Shown: positions 1-9,948, counted from the stretch's first letter. The stretch is 64,000 bases of DNA from Egicoccus sp. AB-alg2 (GCF_041821065.1 NZ_JBGUAX010000006.1:310001-374000), one strand, 5' to 3'. Made by a program: numbers and translations. The notes: generated by a model not told the origin, from the letters alone.

Positions 1-951
1 GAAGGCGTGCCCGCCACCACCGAGCGACTCCGCGATGGCGCCCACGTCGACCGACCCGTGCGAACGGAGCGAGGCCCGCCAGGTGCCGTCGGGGGCCGGC
101 TTGCACACCAGCGCCACCTCGGCGACGTCGGCGGTGCGAACGACGTCGATGAGTGCTTCGGTGGCCTCGATGCCGGTGCCCGTGCGTTCGAGCTCCTCGG
201 CCGTGAGGTGGGTGTGGACCAGCGAGACGTCCGGCACGAAGGAGAGCCGGTCCAGGGCACGGCCGAGCAGCCGCAGCTCACCCAACGACGAGGTGCCGTA
301 CAGGCGCCGGGTGAGCTCGGCGTGCTCGACGCCGGCCTCGATCAGGCGGCCACCGAACTCCATCGCCGCGCGGTCGGTCGAGGCGTGCCCGAACCGGCCG
401 GTGTCGGTCACCAGTCCCACGTACAGGCACGTCGCCAGCTCGACCGTCAGCGGTACCTCGAGGCGGTGCAGCAACTCGTCGACGATCAGCACGGTGGCGG
501 CCGCACGCGGCGCCACCAGCCGCAGGTCGCCGAACGCGGTGCTGGAGGCGTGGTGGTCGACCACGATGGTCGGCACGCCGGCGTCGAGCAGCCGGCTGAT
601 GCTGCCCAGCCGCGCCGGGCTGGCGGCGTCGAGCGTCACCAGCAGGTCGACGTCGACGGGGTCGGGCAGCGAGGACGGCGTGACGAGGTCACGCACACCG
701 GGCAGGTCCGCCAGCGGGGCCGGCACCTTCAGCGGCTCCTCCCCCACGGTCGGGACGGTGCGGGCACCCAGCCTGGACAGGGCCACGTGGAGCGCGAGGG
801 CGGCCCCCAACGCGTCCCCGTCGGGACCGACGTGGGCCGCGAGCACGATGCGGCCGCCGTCGTGGGCGCAGCTCGCGAGGCGGCGTACCGCCTGGTCGAG
901 CACCTGCGGGTCCAGGTCGTCGAGCCACGTGGGCTCCACGCGGGTGGTCAC
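1..951 (-). CDS. nrnA: DHH-family phosphoesterase NrnA (3' end outside window)
   Basis: Bifunctional oligoribonuclease and pAp phosphatase that clears 2-5 nt RNA fragments and 3'-phosphoadenosine 5'-phosphate. The minus-strand reading frame runs off the left edge. It opens at a GTG overlapping the rbfA stop by 4 nt (GTGA). The metal-binding motif HVGPDGDA lies at residues 40-47, the VDHH signature near residue 128, and the DHHA1 nucleotide-binding motif GGGGHAF occupies the last visible residues (about 311-317). Only some 10-20 C-terminal residues should be missing. Position after rbfA matches the usual actinobacterial infB operon, where truB and ribF normally follow. Family assignment is firm; the exact substrate is inferred. 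Confidence 0.9.
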   Translation of the reverse strand, partial: MTTRVEPTWLDDLDPQVLDQAVRRLASCAHDGGRIVLAAHVGPDGDALGAALALHVALSRLGARTVPTVGEEPLKVPAPLADLPGVRDLVTPSSLPDPVDVDLLVTLDAASPARLGSISRLLDAGVPTIVVDHHASSTAFGDLRLVAPRAAATVLIVDELLHRLEVPLTVELATCLYVGLVTDTGRFGHASTDRAAMEFGGRLIEAGVEHAELTRRLYGTSSLGELRLLGRALDRLSFVPDVSLVHTHLTAEELERTGTGIEATEALIDVVRTADVAEVALVCKPAPDGTWRASLRSHGSVDVGAIAESLGGGGHAF

Positions 952-1358
952 GCCTGGTCCTGGCCGTCGGCGCCACCACGGCCGAGATCCCGCAGCAGCT
1001 GCTCGACCCGGTTGGCCTGCTCGACGACGGGGTCAGGGCGGAAACGCAGCTCCGGCGAGGTCCGCAGACGCGCCCGACGGCCGACGAGCCCGCGCAGACG
1101 CGGGGCCGCCGCCTCCAGGCCGGCCTCGACCTCGTGGGCCTCGGGCAGGCGGTCGCCGCCGGTGCGCCGCGGGTCGCCGCTGACCAGCGTCGGGTCCAGC
1201 GTCGAGTAGTAGATCGTCGCGACCTCGTGGTCCTGGGTGACCTCGGCCTCGGTGATCGTGATCAGCTGCAGGCGCGGGTCGGCGATCTCGGACTCGAGCA
1301 GGTCGGCGACGGCTTCGCGCACGGCCCGGTCGACCCGGGGATTGCGTTTCTTGGCCAT
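948..1358 (-). CDS. rbfA: 30S ribosome-binding factor RbfA
   Basis: Cold-shock and 16S rRNA maturation factor that binds the 30S subunit near helix 1. The 136-residue product has the family length and shows the N-terminal RVDRAVREAVADLLESEI helix, the central ITEAEVTQDHEVATIYYS strand region and the C-terminal RTSPELRFRPDP motif typical of the KH-like fold. The ATG follows an AGGAG ribosome-binding site 6 nt upstream. Its stop overlaps the nrnA start, so the two are translationally coupled, and the DUF503 gene lies 38 bp upstream. Confidence 0.95.
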   Translation of the reverse strand: MAKKRNPRVDRAVREAVADLLESEIADPRLQLITITEAEVTQDHEVATIYYSTLDPTLVSGDPRRTGGDRLPEAHEVEAGLEAAAPRLRGLVGRRARLRTSPELRFRPDPVVEQANRVEQLLRDLGRGGADGQDQA

Positions 1359-1396
1359 GGCGGGCTCCTATCGGGAGGCGGCGGCGTGCGGGCCGG

Positions 1397-1738
1397 TCAG
1401 GACAGCGGGGGCAGCCCGGAACCGTCGGCGTCGAGCGTGTCGGCGAGGTCTTCCGTGCCGAGCACGACCATACGGGGGTCGCGCTCGAGGACCGCGGTCA
1501 CGCGGTCGAGCACCCGGTCGACGCCGGTGTGGGTGGAGGCGGCGACGGCGACGCCGAGCACGGCGCGTTGCCAGCGGTCCTGGTCGCCGACCTCGGCCAC
1601 GGACACACCGAGTTCGTTCTGCAGCCGCGAGCGGGCGCGGTTGAGCAGCGCACGCTTGCCCTTGAGGCTGTCGATGCCGGGCAGGTGCAGGTCCACGCGT
1701 GCGACCCCGAAATGCACGCGACCGTCACCGGACGTCAC
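1397..1738 (-). CDS. DUF503 family protein (YlxP-like)
   Basis: Small conserved protein of 113 residues, regularly found between infB and rbfA. It shows the family signature GVARVDLHLPGIDSLKGKR near the N-terminus, then a helix with RARSRLQNELGVSVAEV and the strand-helix segment around THTGVDRVLDRV, consistent with the ferredoxin-like DUF503 fold. The GTG start has an AAAGGG site in front. B. subtilis YlxP is linked to ribosome assembly, but its biochemical role is not settled. The strong hairpin between infB and this gene suggests reduced read-through or a separate promoter. Confidence 0.88.
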   Translation of the reverse strand: MTSGDGRVHFGVARVDLHLPGIDSLKGKRALLNRARSRLQNELGVSVAEVGDQDRWQRAVLGVAVAASTHTGVDRVLDRVTAVLERDPRMVVLGTEDLADTLDADGSGLPPLS

Positions 1739-1768
1739 GTGCGGCCCTTTCTGCTCGTGGAAACCGGT

Positions 1769-1798
1769 CGGCGCCCGGCCCGGTCGGGCCGGGCGCCG
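1769..1798 (-). terminator. Perfect 13-bp hairpin after infB
   Basis: Arms at 1769-1781 and 1786-1798 are exact inverted complements around a 4-nt loop, 15 bp downstream of the infB stop and before the DUF503 start. No T-tract follows on the minus strand, so it would act as a T-less actinobacterial terminator or as an attenuator within the operon. Confidence 0.6.
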
Positions 1799-1813
1799 AG
1801 AGGCGTGGAACGG

Positions 1814-4711
1814 TCAGTCGCGGGCGACCTCGACGGTCACGTAGGCCTCGAAGACGTCGCCCTCCTTGACGTCCTGGAACTTCTCCAGGCCGATGCCGCA
1901 CTCGAAGCCCTCGCGGACCTCGCGGACGTCGTCCTTGAAGCGGCGGAGCGAGGTCATCTTGTCCTCGGCGATCACGACACCCTCGCGGATGACGCGCACG
2001 CCGGCGTCGCGCTGGATCTCGCCCCGGGTGACCATGCACCCGAACACGAACCCGGCGCGCGGGACCTTGAAGATCTCGCGGACCTCGGCCTCGCCGATGA
2101 TCTGCTCGCGGAACTCCGGGGCGAGCAGGCCCTTGACGGCGCGCTCGATGTCCTCGATCGCCTCGTAGATGATCCGGTACGTGCGTACGTCGACGCCGGA
2201 GCGGTCGATCTCGTCGCGGGCGTTGGGGCCCGGGCGGACGTTGAACGCCACGATGATGGCGTCCGACGCCTCGGCGAGACGGACGTCGCCCTGCGTGATC
2301 GCGCCCACGCCCTTCTGGATCACCCGCACCTGGACCTCGTCGAGCTCCAGCTTCAGCAGGGCGTCCTCGAGGGCCTCGGCGGACCCGGACACGTCGGCCT
2401 TGATGATGACGTTGAGGGTCGCCTTGTCGCCGGCCTGGACCGCGGAGGTGAACTCCTCCAGGGTCGTCGGACGGCGCTCGGCGAGCTCCTTGCGGCGCTC
2501 GCGGGCGGCCCGACGTTCGGCGACGTCACGGGCGAAGCGCTCGGCGTCGACGACACGGAACTCGTCGCCGGCCTCCGGCACGTCGTTGAGACCGATGATC
2601 TGGACCGGGCGGGCCGGCAGGGCCTCGTCGACCTGGTTGCCGTTCTCGTCGAACATGGCCCGGACACGGCCGTCGGCCGTGCCGGCGACGAGGATGGACC
2701 CACGGTGCAGGGTGCCGTTCTGCACCAGCACCGTGGCGACCGGACCGCGGCCCTTGTCGAGGTGGGCCTCGACGACGCGACCGCGGGCGTCCTTGTCCGG
2801 GTTGGCCTTCAGGTCGAGCAGGTCGGCCTGCAGCAGGACCACCTCGAGCAGGTCGTCGAGCCCCTGGCCGGTCTTGGCCGAGACCTCGACCGTCGGCACC
2901 TCGCCGCCGAAGTCCTCGGCGACGACGTCGTGCTCGGTCAGCTGGGTCTTGACCCGGATGGGGTCGGCGCCCTCGAGGTCGATCTTGTTGATCGCCACGA
3001 CCATGGGGACCTCGGCGGCCTTCGCGTGTGCGATGGCCTCCTCGGTCTGCGGCATGACGCCGTCGTTGGCGGCGACGACCAGGATCGTCACGTCGGTCAC
3101 CTGGGCACCCCGGGCACGCATGGCGGTGAACGCCTCGTGGCCCGGCGTGTCGATGAAGGTGATCAGGCGCCCGTCCTTGCTGATCTGGTAGGCGCCGATG
3201 TGCTGCGTGATGCCGCCCGCCTCGCCCGACACGACGTCGGTGTTGCGGATGGCGTCGAGCAGCAGCGTCTTGCCGTGGTCGACGTGGCCCATGACCGTGA
3301 TGACCGGCGGGCGGGGCTGGAGCTTCTCCGGGTCGTCGGCGGTCTCGATACCGAATTCGAGCTCCTCCTCCGACATGAAGTAGACCTCGACCCCGAGGTC
3401 GCCGGCGAGGATCTCCACGGTGTCGTCGGGCAGCGTCTGCTGCACCGTCGCCATCTCGCCCATCTCGAACAGCTTCTTGACCAGGGCTGCACCGGGCACG
3501 CCGAGCTTGTCGGCGAGCTCACCGACCGTGATGCCGGAGAGCACCTCGACGCGGTCGGTCTTGATCAGCTCCTCGATCGGGACGTCACGGCGCCGCGGAC
3601 CACGCGCGAGCTCCTGCTCCTGCGGGGTCTGCTTCTCCTTGCGCTTCTTGCGCCGGGTCTTGCCCGAACCCGGCCCACCGGTGCCGGAGGGGCCACCGGG
3701 ACCACCCGGGCCGCCACGGCCGCCAGGACCGCCGCCGGGGCCACCAGGACCGCCGCCGGGACCGCCGCGGCCGACCGGCTGCCGGTAGGGCGAGCCCGGA
3801 GGGCCGCCCGGGGCACCGCGACCGCCGCCGGGACCGCCCGGGCCGCCGCGACCGGCACCGCCGGGCCCACCACGGCCACCTGCCGGCGCACCACGACCAC
3901 CAGCGGGGCCGCCTCGGCCTCCGGCCGGCGCACCGGGCTGCGGTTGTGGCCGCGCCGGCGCCTTGCGCAGCGGCGGCGGGATGCTGCGCCGACCCGAGCC
4001 CTCCTGCGGCAGGTTGCTCTCCGTGCGCCGGGTCGGCGGCACGCCACCGCCGGTGACCGTCGGCGGCGGCGTCGGGCCGCGCTGCGACGGCGGACGCAGG
4101 GGCGCCTCACCGGGCTTGAGCCGCGGCGGCGGAGCACCGGGCATGCGGCGCGACGGTCCACCCGGGGCCGCTCCGCCGGGGGCCGTGCCGGACGCGGCGG
4201 GACCGGCACCGTCACCGCCGGCCGCCGGCGCCTGCTGGCCGGCGTCGGCTGCGGGTGCCTCGGGCGCGGGCTGCGACGCGGGGGCCGGCTGCTCGGCGGG
4301 CTGCTCGGGCGCCGCGGGCTGCTCGGAGGCGGGCGCGGGCGCCTGCGCCGCGGCCTGGGCCGCCGCGGCGGCGTCGGCGGCGCGCTTGGCGGCCTCCTGC
4401 TCCTCCTGCTGCTTGCGCAGGTGCGGCGGCAGGACCTTGGCGGCCTTCTTGCCCTCCGGCGGCGCGGCAGCCTGGATCGAGCGGTAGCGCTCGAGCTCTT
4501 CCTGCTCGCGCTTGCGCTTCGCGGCTTCCTCGGCGCGGCGCTCGGCCTCGGTCTTGCCGAGCGACTCGCGGAATTTCGCGGCGTCCCCGTCCGAGATGGA
4601 CGAGGAGTGGCTCTTGGCATCGACGCCGAGGTCGGTCAGGCGACGGAGGACCTCCTTGTTGTGGAGGCCGGTCTCCTTCGCCAGTTCGTAGACGCGGACC
4701 TTGTTGCTCAC
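1814..4711 (-). CDS. infB: Translation initiation factor IF-2
   Basis: GTPase that brings initiator fMet-tRNA to the 30S subunit and promotes 70S joining. The 965-residue product begins with an IF2_N domain ([20 protein letters not shown], about residues 4-25). A low-complexity Ala/Pro/Gly/Gln region follows to about residue 385, then a second IF2_N repeat ([15 protein letters not shown]), then the G domain with GHVDHGKT at 475-482, [12 protein letters not shown] and SAK motifs, and finally domains II-IV. The GTG at 4711 was chosen because the IF2_N domain starts there and it overlaps the ylxR stop (GTGA). An upstream in-frame extension runs through ylxR and is not credible. The Gly/Pro-rich linker is longer than in E. 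coli, as is usual in actinobacteria. Confidence 0.96.
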   Translation of the reverse strand: MSNKVRVYELAKETGLHNKEVLRRLTDLGVDAKSHSSSISDGDAAKFRESLGKTEAERRAEEAAKRKREQEELERYRSIQAAAPPEGKKAAKVLPPHLRKQQEEQEAAKRAADAAAAAQAAAQAPAPASEQPAAPEQPAEQPAPASQPAPEAPAADAGQQAPAAGGDGAGPAASGTAPGGAAPGGPSRRMPGAPPPRLKPGEAPLRPPSQRGPTPPPTVTGGGVPPTRRTESNLPQEGSGRRSIPPPLRKAPARPQPQPGAPAGGRGGPAGGRGAPAGGRGGPGGAGRGGPGGPGGGRGAPGGPPGSPYRQPVGRGGPGGGPGGPGGGPGGRGGPGGPGGPSGTGGPGSGKTRRKKRKEKQTPQEQELARGPRRRDVPIEELIKTDRVEVLSGITVGELADKLGVPGAALVKKLFEMGEMATVQQTLPDDTVEILAGDLGVEVYFMSEEELEFGIETADDPEKLQPRPPVITVMGHVDHGKTLLLDAIRNTDVVSGEAGGITQHIGAYQISKDGRLITFIDTPGHEAFTAMRARGAQVTDVTILVVAANDGVMPQTEEAIAHAKAAEVPMVVAINKIDLEGADPIRVKTQLTEHDVVAEDFGGEVPTVEVSAKTGQGLDDLLEVVLLQADLLDLKANPDKDARGRVVEAHLDKGRGPVATVLVQNGTLHRGSILVAGTADGRVRAMFDENGNQVDEALPARPVQIIGLNDVPEAGDEFRVVDAERFARDVAERRAARERRKELAERRPTTLEEFTSAVQAGDKATLNVIIKADVSGSAEALEDALLKLELDEVQVRVIQKGVGAITQGDVRLAEASDAIIVAFNVRPGPNARDEIDRSGVDVRTYRIIYEAIEDIERAVKGLLAPEFREQIIGEAEVREIFKVPRAGFVFGCMVTRGEIQRDAGVRVIREGVVIAEDKMTSLRRFKDDVREVREGFECGIGLEKFQDVKEGDVFEAYVTVEVARD

Positions 4712-5214
4712 GCGTTCTCGCTCCTCACGGTGCCGTCCGGCACCTGGTGCTGCACGTCTTCGTCGGGGCCCGTCGGGGGGCCGTCGCCCTGGGCGCGGGT
4801 CGTGTCGCCTGGGGCGTGGGTCGGTCTTCCTCGGGCGCGGGTGGTGCTGCCTTGGTCGCGGATGGTCGCGAGTGCCGCGAGCGCCTCTGCCTCGGAGCCG
4901 CCGCGGAGCGCGCGCCGGAGTCCACTGGCGCCGCGGCGTGCGGCGGTTTCGAGGCAATGGGGATCGTGGCAGAGATAGGCGCCCCGGCCGGGCAGGCGCC
5001 CATCTGCGTCGAAGCGGATCCCGTCGGGCGTCCGGGCCAACCGCAGCAGCTCATGCTGGGCTCGCGCGGTACGGCAGGCGACACAGGTCCGGACCGGCTG
5101 ACGGGGCGCTTCGCGCACCAAGGGTACTTCCTTCGAGGCTCCTGGTTGGTCCTGGCTGGCCGGACACCGCTCGGCAGGGTTCGGCCACGCTCGCCGGGTC
5201 CGCGGATCCGCCAC
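4708..5214 (-). CDS. ylxR: YlxR/RnpM family RNA-binding protein (DUF448)
   Basis: Small nucleic-acid-binding protein encoded between nusA and infB; in Firmicutes the family has been linked to modulation of RNase P. The core shows RTCVACR (about residues 42-48), ELLRLARTPDG and GRLPGRGAYLC, the family signatures, followed by a helix rich in Ala and Arg. At 168 residues it is longer than the usual 90-100 because of about 30 extra N-terminal residues and a low-complexity Arg/Thr/Gly tail; a GTG just before PLVREAPRQ could be the true start. The stop overlaps the infB start, indicating coupling. Confidence 0.88.
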   Translation of the reverse strand: MADPRTRRAWPNPAERCPASQDQPGASKEVPLVREAPRQPVRTCVACRTARAQHELLRLARTPDGIRFDADGRLPGRGAYLCHDPHCLETAARRGASGLRRALRGGSEAEALAALATIRDQGSTTRARGRPTHAPGDTTRAQGDGPPTGPDEDVQHQVPDGTVRSENA

Positions 5215-5244
5215 TGCTGGCGGTACCGCGCACGCCTCCCGGCG

Positions 5245-6420
5245 CTAGGCGCCCGCCTCCTCGGCGTCTGCCGGCGCGGCGTCGCCCGCGGCACCGGGCT
5301 GCTCGCCCTCCTCGAGCGCCGTCTGGCGGGCAGCCTCGGCGGTTTGTACGGCCGCTTCGATGGCTGCCTCGCCCTCGGCGGAGAGGGGGTTGCCGTACTC
5401 GTCGATGAGCCCCTTCTCGAACGCCTCCTGGAACGCACGCTGTTCCTCGGCGAACTGGGTCTCCGACTTGATGTCGATCCGCCAGCCGGTCAAGCGGGCC
5501 GCGAGCCGGGCGTTCTGCCCCTCGCGGCCGATGGCCAGCGACAGCTGGTAGTCGGGCACGATCACCATGGCCGTGCCGTCGTCCGGGTAGAGATAGACGT
5601 TGCTGACCTTGGCCGGCGACAGCGCGTTGGCGACCAGGTCCTCCGGCTCGTCGGCCCAGCGCACGATGTCGATGCGCTCGAGCTCGTCGGCGTGCAGCTC
5701 CTTCTGGACCGCACGCGCCCGCTGGCCCCCCGGACCGACACACGCGCCGACGGCGTCGACGTTGGCGTCGTTGCTCATCACCGCGACCTTGGTGCGGTGC
5801 CCGGCCTCGCGGGCGATGCCCTTGATCTCGACGATGCCTTCCTCGATCTCCGGCACCTCGAGCGCGAACAGGCCGACGACCAGCGCCGGGTGGGTCCGCG
5901 AGGCGACGATCTGGGCGCCGCGGGCCTGCTTGCGGACCTCGATCACGACCGCGCGGGTGTGGGCGCCGTGCTCGAGCCGCTCGTTGGGGATCTGTTCGGC
6001 GTAGGGCAGCAGCGCCTCGGTGCGGCCGAGCTCGATCAGGGTGACGTTGCCCTGCTGGCTGATCTGGCCGGAGATGATGTCGCCCTCGCGGCCGACGAAC
6101 TCGCCGTAGGTGACCTCGCGCTCGGCCTCGCGCAGCCGCTGCAGCAGCACCTGCTTGGCGGTCTGGGCCACGATGCGCCCGAAGTCCCTGGGCTCCTCGC
6201 GCCACTCGGAGACGATGTTGCCCTCGTCGTCGAGTTCCTGGGCGTACAGCGTCACCTCACCCGTCGTCCGGTCGACCGTGACGCGGGCCTCGTCGGCGGT
6301 CGCGTTGTGCGAGCGCTTGTAGGCCGAGGCCATCGCGGTCTCGAACGCCTCGACGACCGTGAGGAAGTCGATGCCCTTCTCGCGCTCGATCTGGCGCAGG
6401 GCGTCGATGTCGATCTTCAT
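5245..6420 (-). CDS. nusA: Transcription termination/antitermination protein NusA
   Basis: RNA polymerase-associated factor that modulates pausing, termination and antitermination. The 391-residue protein has the N-terminal polymerase-binding domain (DIDALRQIEREKGID onward, residues 1-100), an S1 domain (about 105-180, with GEFVGREGDIISGQI), and two KH domains (about 185-345), including GPGGQRARAVQKEL and AIGREGQNARLAARLTGW. It ends in a short acidic tail and lacks the C-terminal acidic repeats of E. coli, as in Gram-positives. The ATG follows AGGAGG by 7 nt. It sits in the conserved rimP-nusA-ylxR-infB operon. Confidence 0.96.
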   Translation of the reverse strand: MKIDIDALRQIEREKGIDFLTVVEAFETAMASAYKRSHNATADEARVTVDRTTGEVTLYAQELDDEGNIVSEWREEPRDFGRIVAQTAKQVLLQRLREAEREVTYGEFVGREGDIISGQISQQGNVTLIELGRTEALLPYAEQIPNERLEHGAHTRAVVIEVRKQARGAQIVASRTHPALVVGLFALEVPEIEEGIVEIKGIAREAGHRTKVAVMSNDANVDAVGACVGPGGQRARAVQKELHADELERIDIVRWADEPEDLVANALSPAKVSNVYLYPDDGTAMVIVPDYQLSLAIGREGQNARLAARLTGWRIDIKSETQFAEEQRAFQEAFEKGLIDEYGNPLSAEGEAAIEAAVQTAEAARQTALEEGEQPGAAGDAAPADAEEAGA

Positions 6421-6460
6421 CCGTCTACCTCCTCACGTGTCGGTGCCCGTCGCGCGTCGC

Positions 6461-6922
6461 TCACCACGGCAGGACCACCTTGCCGTGGTCGACGTCGGCG
6501 AGGGCGACGACGACCTCGTCGCCGTCCACGTCCAGCGTGACGCTGGACTCGTCCGCCACCACGACCGTCCCGGTGAGCTCGCCGAGCCCCTCGGTGCGCA
6601 CGACCCGGACCTCGCGGCCGACGTTGCGGGCGAAGTCGCGCGGGCGGCGCAGCGGTCGGTCCACGCCCGGTGAGGTGACCTCGAGCGTGTAGCTCGACGG
6701 GATCAGGTCCCGCTCGTCGAGCGCGGTGCCGACGCGGCGCGAGAGCGTGGCGATGACGTCCACGTCCAGGCCACCGTCGGCGTCGGCCACCAGGCGCACC
6801 AGCCGCCGGGTGCCCTGACCCTTGACCTCGACGTCGACCAGTTCCACGTCGAGTTCCTCCGCCAGCGGCGATGCCAGGGCACGGATCGCCTCCGGCAGCT
6901 GCCGGTCGTCGGTCCTGGCCAT
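6461..6922 (-). CDS. rimP: Ribosome maturation factor RimP
   Basis: Factor needed for 30S subunit assembly. The 153-residue product shows the N-terminal alpha/beta domain (ELDVELVDVEVKG...LVRLVADADGG), the family signature SYTLEVTSPGVDRPL, and a C-terminal SH3-like barrel with GTVVVADESSVTLDVDG. The ATG has an AGGGGGG-type site in front. It is the first gene of the rimP-nusA-ylxR-infB run. A probable -10 sequence (TACGTT, about 7044-7049 on the minus strand) lies upstream, separated from ispG by a hairpin. Confidence 0.94.
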   Translation of the reverse strand: MARTDDRQLPEAIRALASPLAEELDVELVDVEVKGQGTRRLVRLVADADGGLDVDVIATLSRRVGTALDERDLIPSSYTLEVTSPGVDRPLRRPRDFARNVGREVRVVRTEGLGELTGTVVVADESSVTLDVDGDEVVVALADVDHGKVVLPW

Positions 6923-6998
6923 GTCACCCCCCTCTCGCGGGTCTCGTGTGGTACCGACCGCACGTGGTGTGCGCGCCGGGGCGTCTCACGACGACGGC

Positions 6999-7015
6999 CG
7001 GCCCGCAGAGGGCCG
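6999..7015 (-). terminator. Hairpin between ispG and rimP
   Basis: Six-bp inverted repeat (6999-7004 with 7010-7015) and a 5-nt loop, 100 bp downstream of the ispG stop and upstream of rimP. Modest stability, no T-tract. It could also form in the rimP leader, because a -10-like sequence lies between it and ispG. Confidence 0.35.
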
Positions 7016-7114
7016 ACCGCGCGATGCGACGCTTTGGTTGGTCGTCGAACGTACCACCTCGGGCATGCCGGTGCCAGGGTGGCCTCGTCGGCCACCCCGG
7101 TGTCCCGTGGCACG

Positions 7115-8278
7115 TCAGGAGACGACGCTGGGCGTTCCCGACCCCCGTTCCGAGCGGATCTCCTCGGCCATCTCGGTGGCGTAGTGGACCAGCGCCTCGA
7201 CGATGTCCTCCTCGCGGACCGTCGCAATGCGCTGGCCCTTTTGGATGATCTCGCCCTTGCCGTTGCCGGCGGCGACGCCGAGGTCGGCCTCGCGGGCCTC
7301 GCCGGGGCCGTTGACGACGCAGCCCATCACGGCGACGCGCAGCGGGACGTCGATCTTGCCCTCGAGGCCCTTCTGGACGTCCTCGGCCAGGGTCCAGACG
7401 TCGACCTGGGCGCGACCGCACGAGGGGCAGGACACGACGTCCAGACCTCGTTCGCGTAGGTGCAGGGACTCCAGGATCGCGATCCCGGCCTTGACCTCTT
7501 CGACCGGGTCGGCCGACAGCGAGACCCGGATGGTGTCCCCGATGCCCTCGGCGAGCAGGGCGCCGATGCCGACGGCGGACTTGATCGACCCGGACTTCAG
7601 CGGCCCGGCCTCGGTGACCCCGAGGTGCAGCGGGTAGTCGCAGCGCTCGGCCAGCAGCCGGTAGGTCTGGATCATGGTCCAGGGGTCGGAGTGCTTGACG
7701 GAGATCTTCGTGTTGTGGAAGTCGACGTCCTCGAGCAGGCGCACCTCGCGCAGGGCGGACTCGACCATCGCCTCCGGCGTGGGGCCGCCGAACTCCTCGA
7801 GGACGCTCTCCTCGAGCGAACCGCCGTTGACGCCGATGCGGATCGCGACGCCGGCCTCGTCCGCCAGCCGACCCAGCAGGGCGACCTTGTCGTGCTTCTT
7901 GATGTTGCCCGGGTTGATGCGCACGCCGGCGCAGCCGGCCTCGATGGCCATGACCGCGTACTTCCACTGGAAGTGGATGTCGGCGATGACGGGGATGCGC
8001 GCGTGCTCGGCGATGCGCGCCAGCGCCTCGGCGTCCTCGCGGCGCGGTACCGCCACACGCACGGCGTCGGCCCCGGCCGCCTGGCAGGCGGCGATGGCCT
8101 GCAGCGTGAGGTCCGCCTCGTGCGTCGGCGTGACGGTCATGGTCTGCACGCTCACCGGGGCGTCACCGCCGACCTCGAGCGGGCCGAGCCGGATCTTGCG
8201 CGACGCCCGGCGCGTCGGTCCCGACGGCGTCGGTGCCGGCGCGGGGCCGGAGGGCACGATGGGCAACTGGGTGGTCAC
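7115..8278 (-). CDS. ispG: 4-hydroxy-3-methylbut-2-en-1-yl diphosphate synthase (GcpE)
   Basis: Iron-sulfur enzyme of the non-mevalonate (MEP) isoprenoid pathway, converting MEcPP to HMBPP. The 387-residue product carries the TIM-barrel part ([47 protein letters not shown]) and the C-terminal [4Fe-4S] domain. Cys ligands are visible in the CPSCGR motif near residue 281 and in [10 protein letters not shown] near 316. The GTG at 8278 has GGAG 7 nt upstream and is preferred to an ATG 15 codons earlier. The next enzyme upstream in the pathway, dxr, is two genes away on the same strand. Confidence 0.95.
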   Translation of the reverse strand: MTTQLPIVPSGPAPAPTPSGPTRRASRKIRLGPLEVGGDAPVSVQTMTVTPTHEADLTLQAIAACQAAGADAVRVAVPRREDAEALARIAEHARIPVIADIHFQWKYAVMAIEAGCAGVRINPGNIKKHDKVALLGRLADEAGVAIRIGVNGGSLEESVLEEFGGPTPEAMVESALREVRLLEDVDFHNTKISVKHSDPWTMIQTYRLLAERCDYPLHLGVTEAGPLKSGSIKSAVGIGALLAEGIGDTIRVSLSADPVEEVKAGIAILESLHLRERGLDVVSCPSCGRAQVDVWTLAEDVQKGLEGKIDVPLRVAVMGCVVNGPGEAREADLGVAAGNGKGEIIQKGQRIATVREEDIVEALVHYATEMAEEIRSERGSGTPSVVS

Positions 8279-8331
8279 GAGCGACTCCGTGCGGGGTGGA
8301 CCACGACGTCGACGCCAGCACACGGCGCCGG

Positions 8332-8348
8332 CCGGCCGTCACGGCCGG
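8332..8348 (-). terminator. Hairpin between rseP and ispG
   Basis: Seven-bp perfect inverted repeat with a 3-nt loop, 130 bp beyond the rseP stop. A -10-like TACCGT lies at about 8364-8369 between the hairpin and rseP, so the structure may instead be part of the ispG leader. Confidence 0.35.
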
Positions 8349-8478
8349 GCGAGAGGACACCACGGTACCCGGGTGCCTCGCCGGAGGTTCGGACCGGTGA
8401 GGTGTCCCAGATGCCGGGCACACCGCCAGCGGCGAGGTGCCGGCGAGGCGCCGACGAGGCGTCGCGGGAGCGGCGGAC

Positions 8479-9948
8479 TCAGCCCGGCAGACGGATCGGG
8501 TTGGTGATGTCCAGCCACAGCAGGGCGACGAACACCGTGCCGAGGATCGCCAGGACCGGGATGGCGACCGCGGCCACGGCGCGGGGGTCGACCGTGAAGT
8601 CCTGGGCCTTGCCGCGGACGCGGCGCACCGCGTTCACCGCCCGTTCGATGCCGAGCACGGCGAGGTGTCCGCCGTCGAGCGGTGGCAGCGGCACGAGGTT
8701 GAAGATGCCGATGAAGATGTTGATCGACGCGATCAGCAACAGCAGCGTCAGCAGGCCGTAGGTGGTGCCGCCGGACTGGCCGGCCAGCGACGCGGCGCCG
8801 ACCAGCGACACGGCGCCGTCCATTGCCCGCTCCTCGGTCCCCGACGCCTGCGAGAACAGGTTCGCCAGCCCGGTGGGCGAGAACACCCGCCCGAGCGCCA
8901 GGATCGAGCCGACGAAGATGGTGAAGAACCCGGCCGGCCCGACGAGGGACTCCTCGATCGCGCGGCTCACGGAGTAGCGCTCGAAGATCTCCGCCGGCAG
9001 GAAGCCGACCTGCCCGAAGGTCTCGCCGGTCTCCTGGTCGACGGCCTGCGCGGGCGTGATCGTCAGCGTGATCTCCTCGCCGCCGCGCTCGACGACGAAC
9101 TCGGTCGGCTGCTCCGCACGACCGCGGATGACCTCCCGCAACTCCTCGTAGTCGTCGGACCGGACGCCGTCGACCGCCACGACGCGGTCGCCGGGCTGCA
9201 ACCCACCGACGTCGGCGGGCTGTCCCTCGACGACCAGGTCGACCGTGGTGCCGACCTGCCCGGTGGGCTGCGGCACGAACAGGAACATGCCCAGCAGCAC
9301 CACGATCGCGATCAGGAAGTGCATCACCGAGCCGGCCACGAGCACCACCGCCCGTTGCCACGCGGGGCGGTCGGCGAAGAACCGCCCGCGATCGCCCTGG
9401 GTGATGCGGTGGTGGAGGTCGCCGAGCCGGCCGGTGTCGGGCACCTCGCCGGCGATGACCTCGTTGAGCACCGTGCGTGCGTGCACGAGGCCGGCGTCCT
9501 CGCCGAGGTTGACCCGGGTGCGGTGCACGATCCGCTCGGTCAGGTCACGGCCGGCACCGCGGCGCCGCAGTTCGTCGGCCAGCCGCCCCCAGGTCCGCTC
9601 GGGCAGTCCCCGCCCGGCGGGCACACCGGCCGCGGGCACGAACTCGGCCTCGCGGGTGCGGTCGCGTTCGACCGCGGCCGGATCCAGGATCTGGTCGGGC
9701 ACCGGCCGCAGCCGCTCGTCGAGCGGGGACATGCCCTTGATGCGGACGAAGCCGCCCAGCGGCAGCGCCTTGACGCCGTACTCCGTCTCGCCGCGGTGGG
9801 TCGACCACAGGGTCGGACCGAAGCCGAGGAAGTAGCGGTCGGCGCGCATCCCGAACCATCGGGCCGTCAGGAAGTGCCCGAGTTCGTGGATCATGATCGC
9901 CACGATGATGCTGACGACGAACACCGTGATCGCGGTCGCCCCGCTCAT
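8479..9948 (-). CDS. rseP: Site-2 intramembrane metalloprotease (RseP/Rip1 family)
   Basis: Membrane zinc protease that cuts single-pass proteins, typically anti-sigma factors. The 489-residue sequence has HELGH in the first membrane segment (residues 21-25), PLGGF at 63-67, a PDZ domain (about 225-305, GLQPGDRVVAVDG) and the second catalytic segment FNLVPLPPLDGGH near residue 420. Between PLGGF and RPAWQRAVVL there are about 125 residues, clearly longer than in E. coli RseP; this charged stretch should be cytoplasmic. The ATG overlaps the dxr stop (ATGA). The gene order dxr-rseP-ispG is the usual actinobacterial one. Confidence 0.92.
   Translation of the reverse strand: MSGATAITVFVVSIIVAIMIHELGHFLTARWFGMRADRYFLGFGPTLWSTHRGETEYGVKALPLGGFVRIKGMSPLDERLRPVPDQILDPAAVERDRTREAEFVPAAGVPAGRGLPERTWGRLADELRRRGAGRDLTERIVHRTRVNLGEDAGLVHARTVLNEVIAGEVPDTGRLGDLHHRITQGDRGRFFADRPAWQRAVVLVAGSVMHFLIAIVVLLGMFLFVPQPTGQVGTTVDLVVEGQPADVGGLQPGDRVVAVDGVRSDDYEELREVIRGRAEQPTEFVVERGGEEITLTITPAQAVDQETGETFGQVGFLPAEIFERYSVSRAIEESLVGPAGFFTIFVGSILALGRVFSPTGLANLFSQASGTEERAMDGAVSLVGAASLAGQSGGTTYGLLTLLLLIASINIFIGIFNLVPLPPLDGGHLAVLGIERAVNAVRRVRGKAQDFTVDPRAVAAVAIPVLAILGTVFVALLWLDITNPIRLPG

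Noticed and set aside
1716-1736. A further copy of the cdsA/ftsY repeat core at the start of the DUF503 gene
   Set aside because: The CCGGTGACGGT match is short and lies in codons for SGDGR of the DUF503 protein, without the second block; taken as chance.
1529-4978. Plus-strand open frame of over 1100 codons opposite infB
   Set aside because: It is the antisense of IF-2, which has all family motifs. The plus frame is Asp/Leu/Arg/Gly-biased with no recognisable domain; long mirror frames are expected at this GC content.
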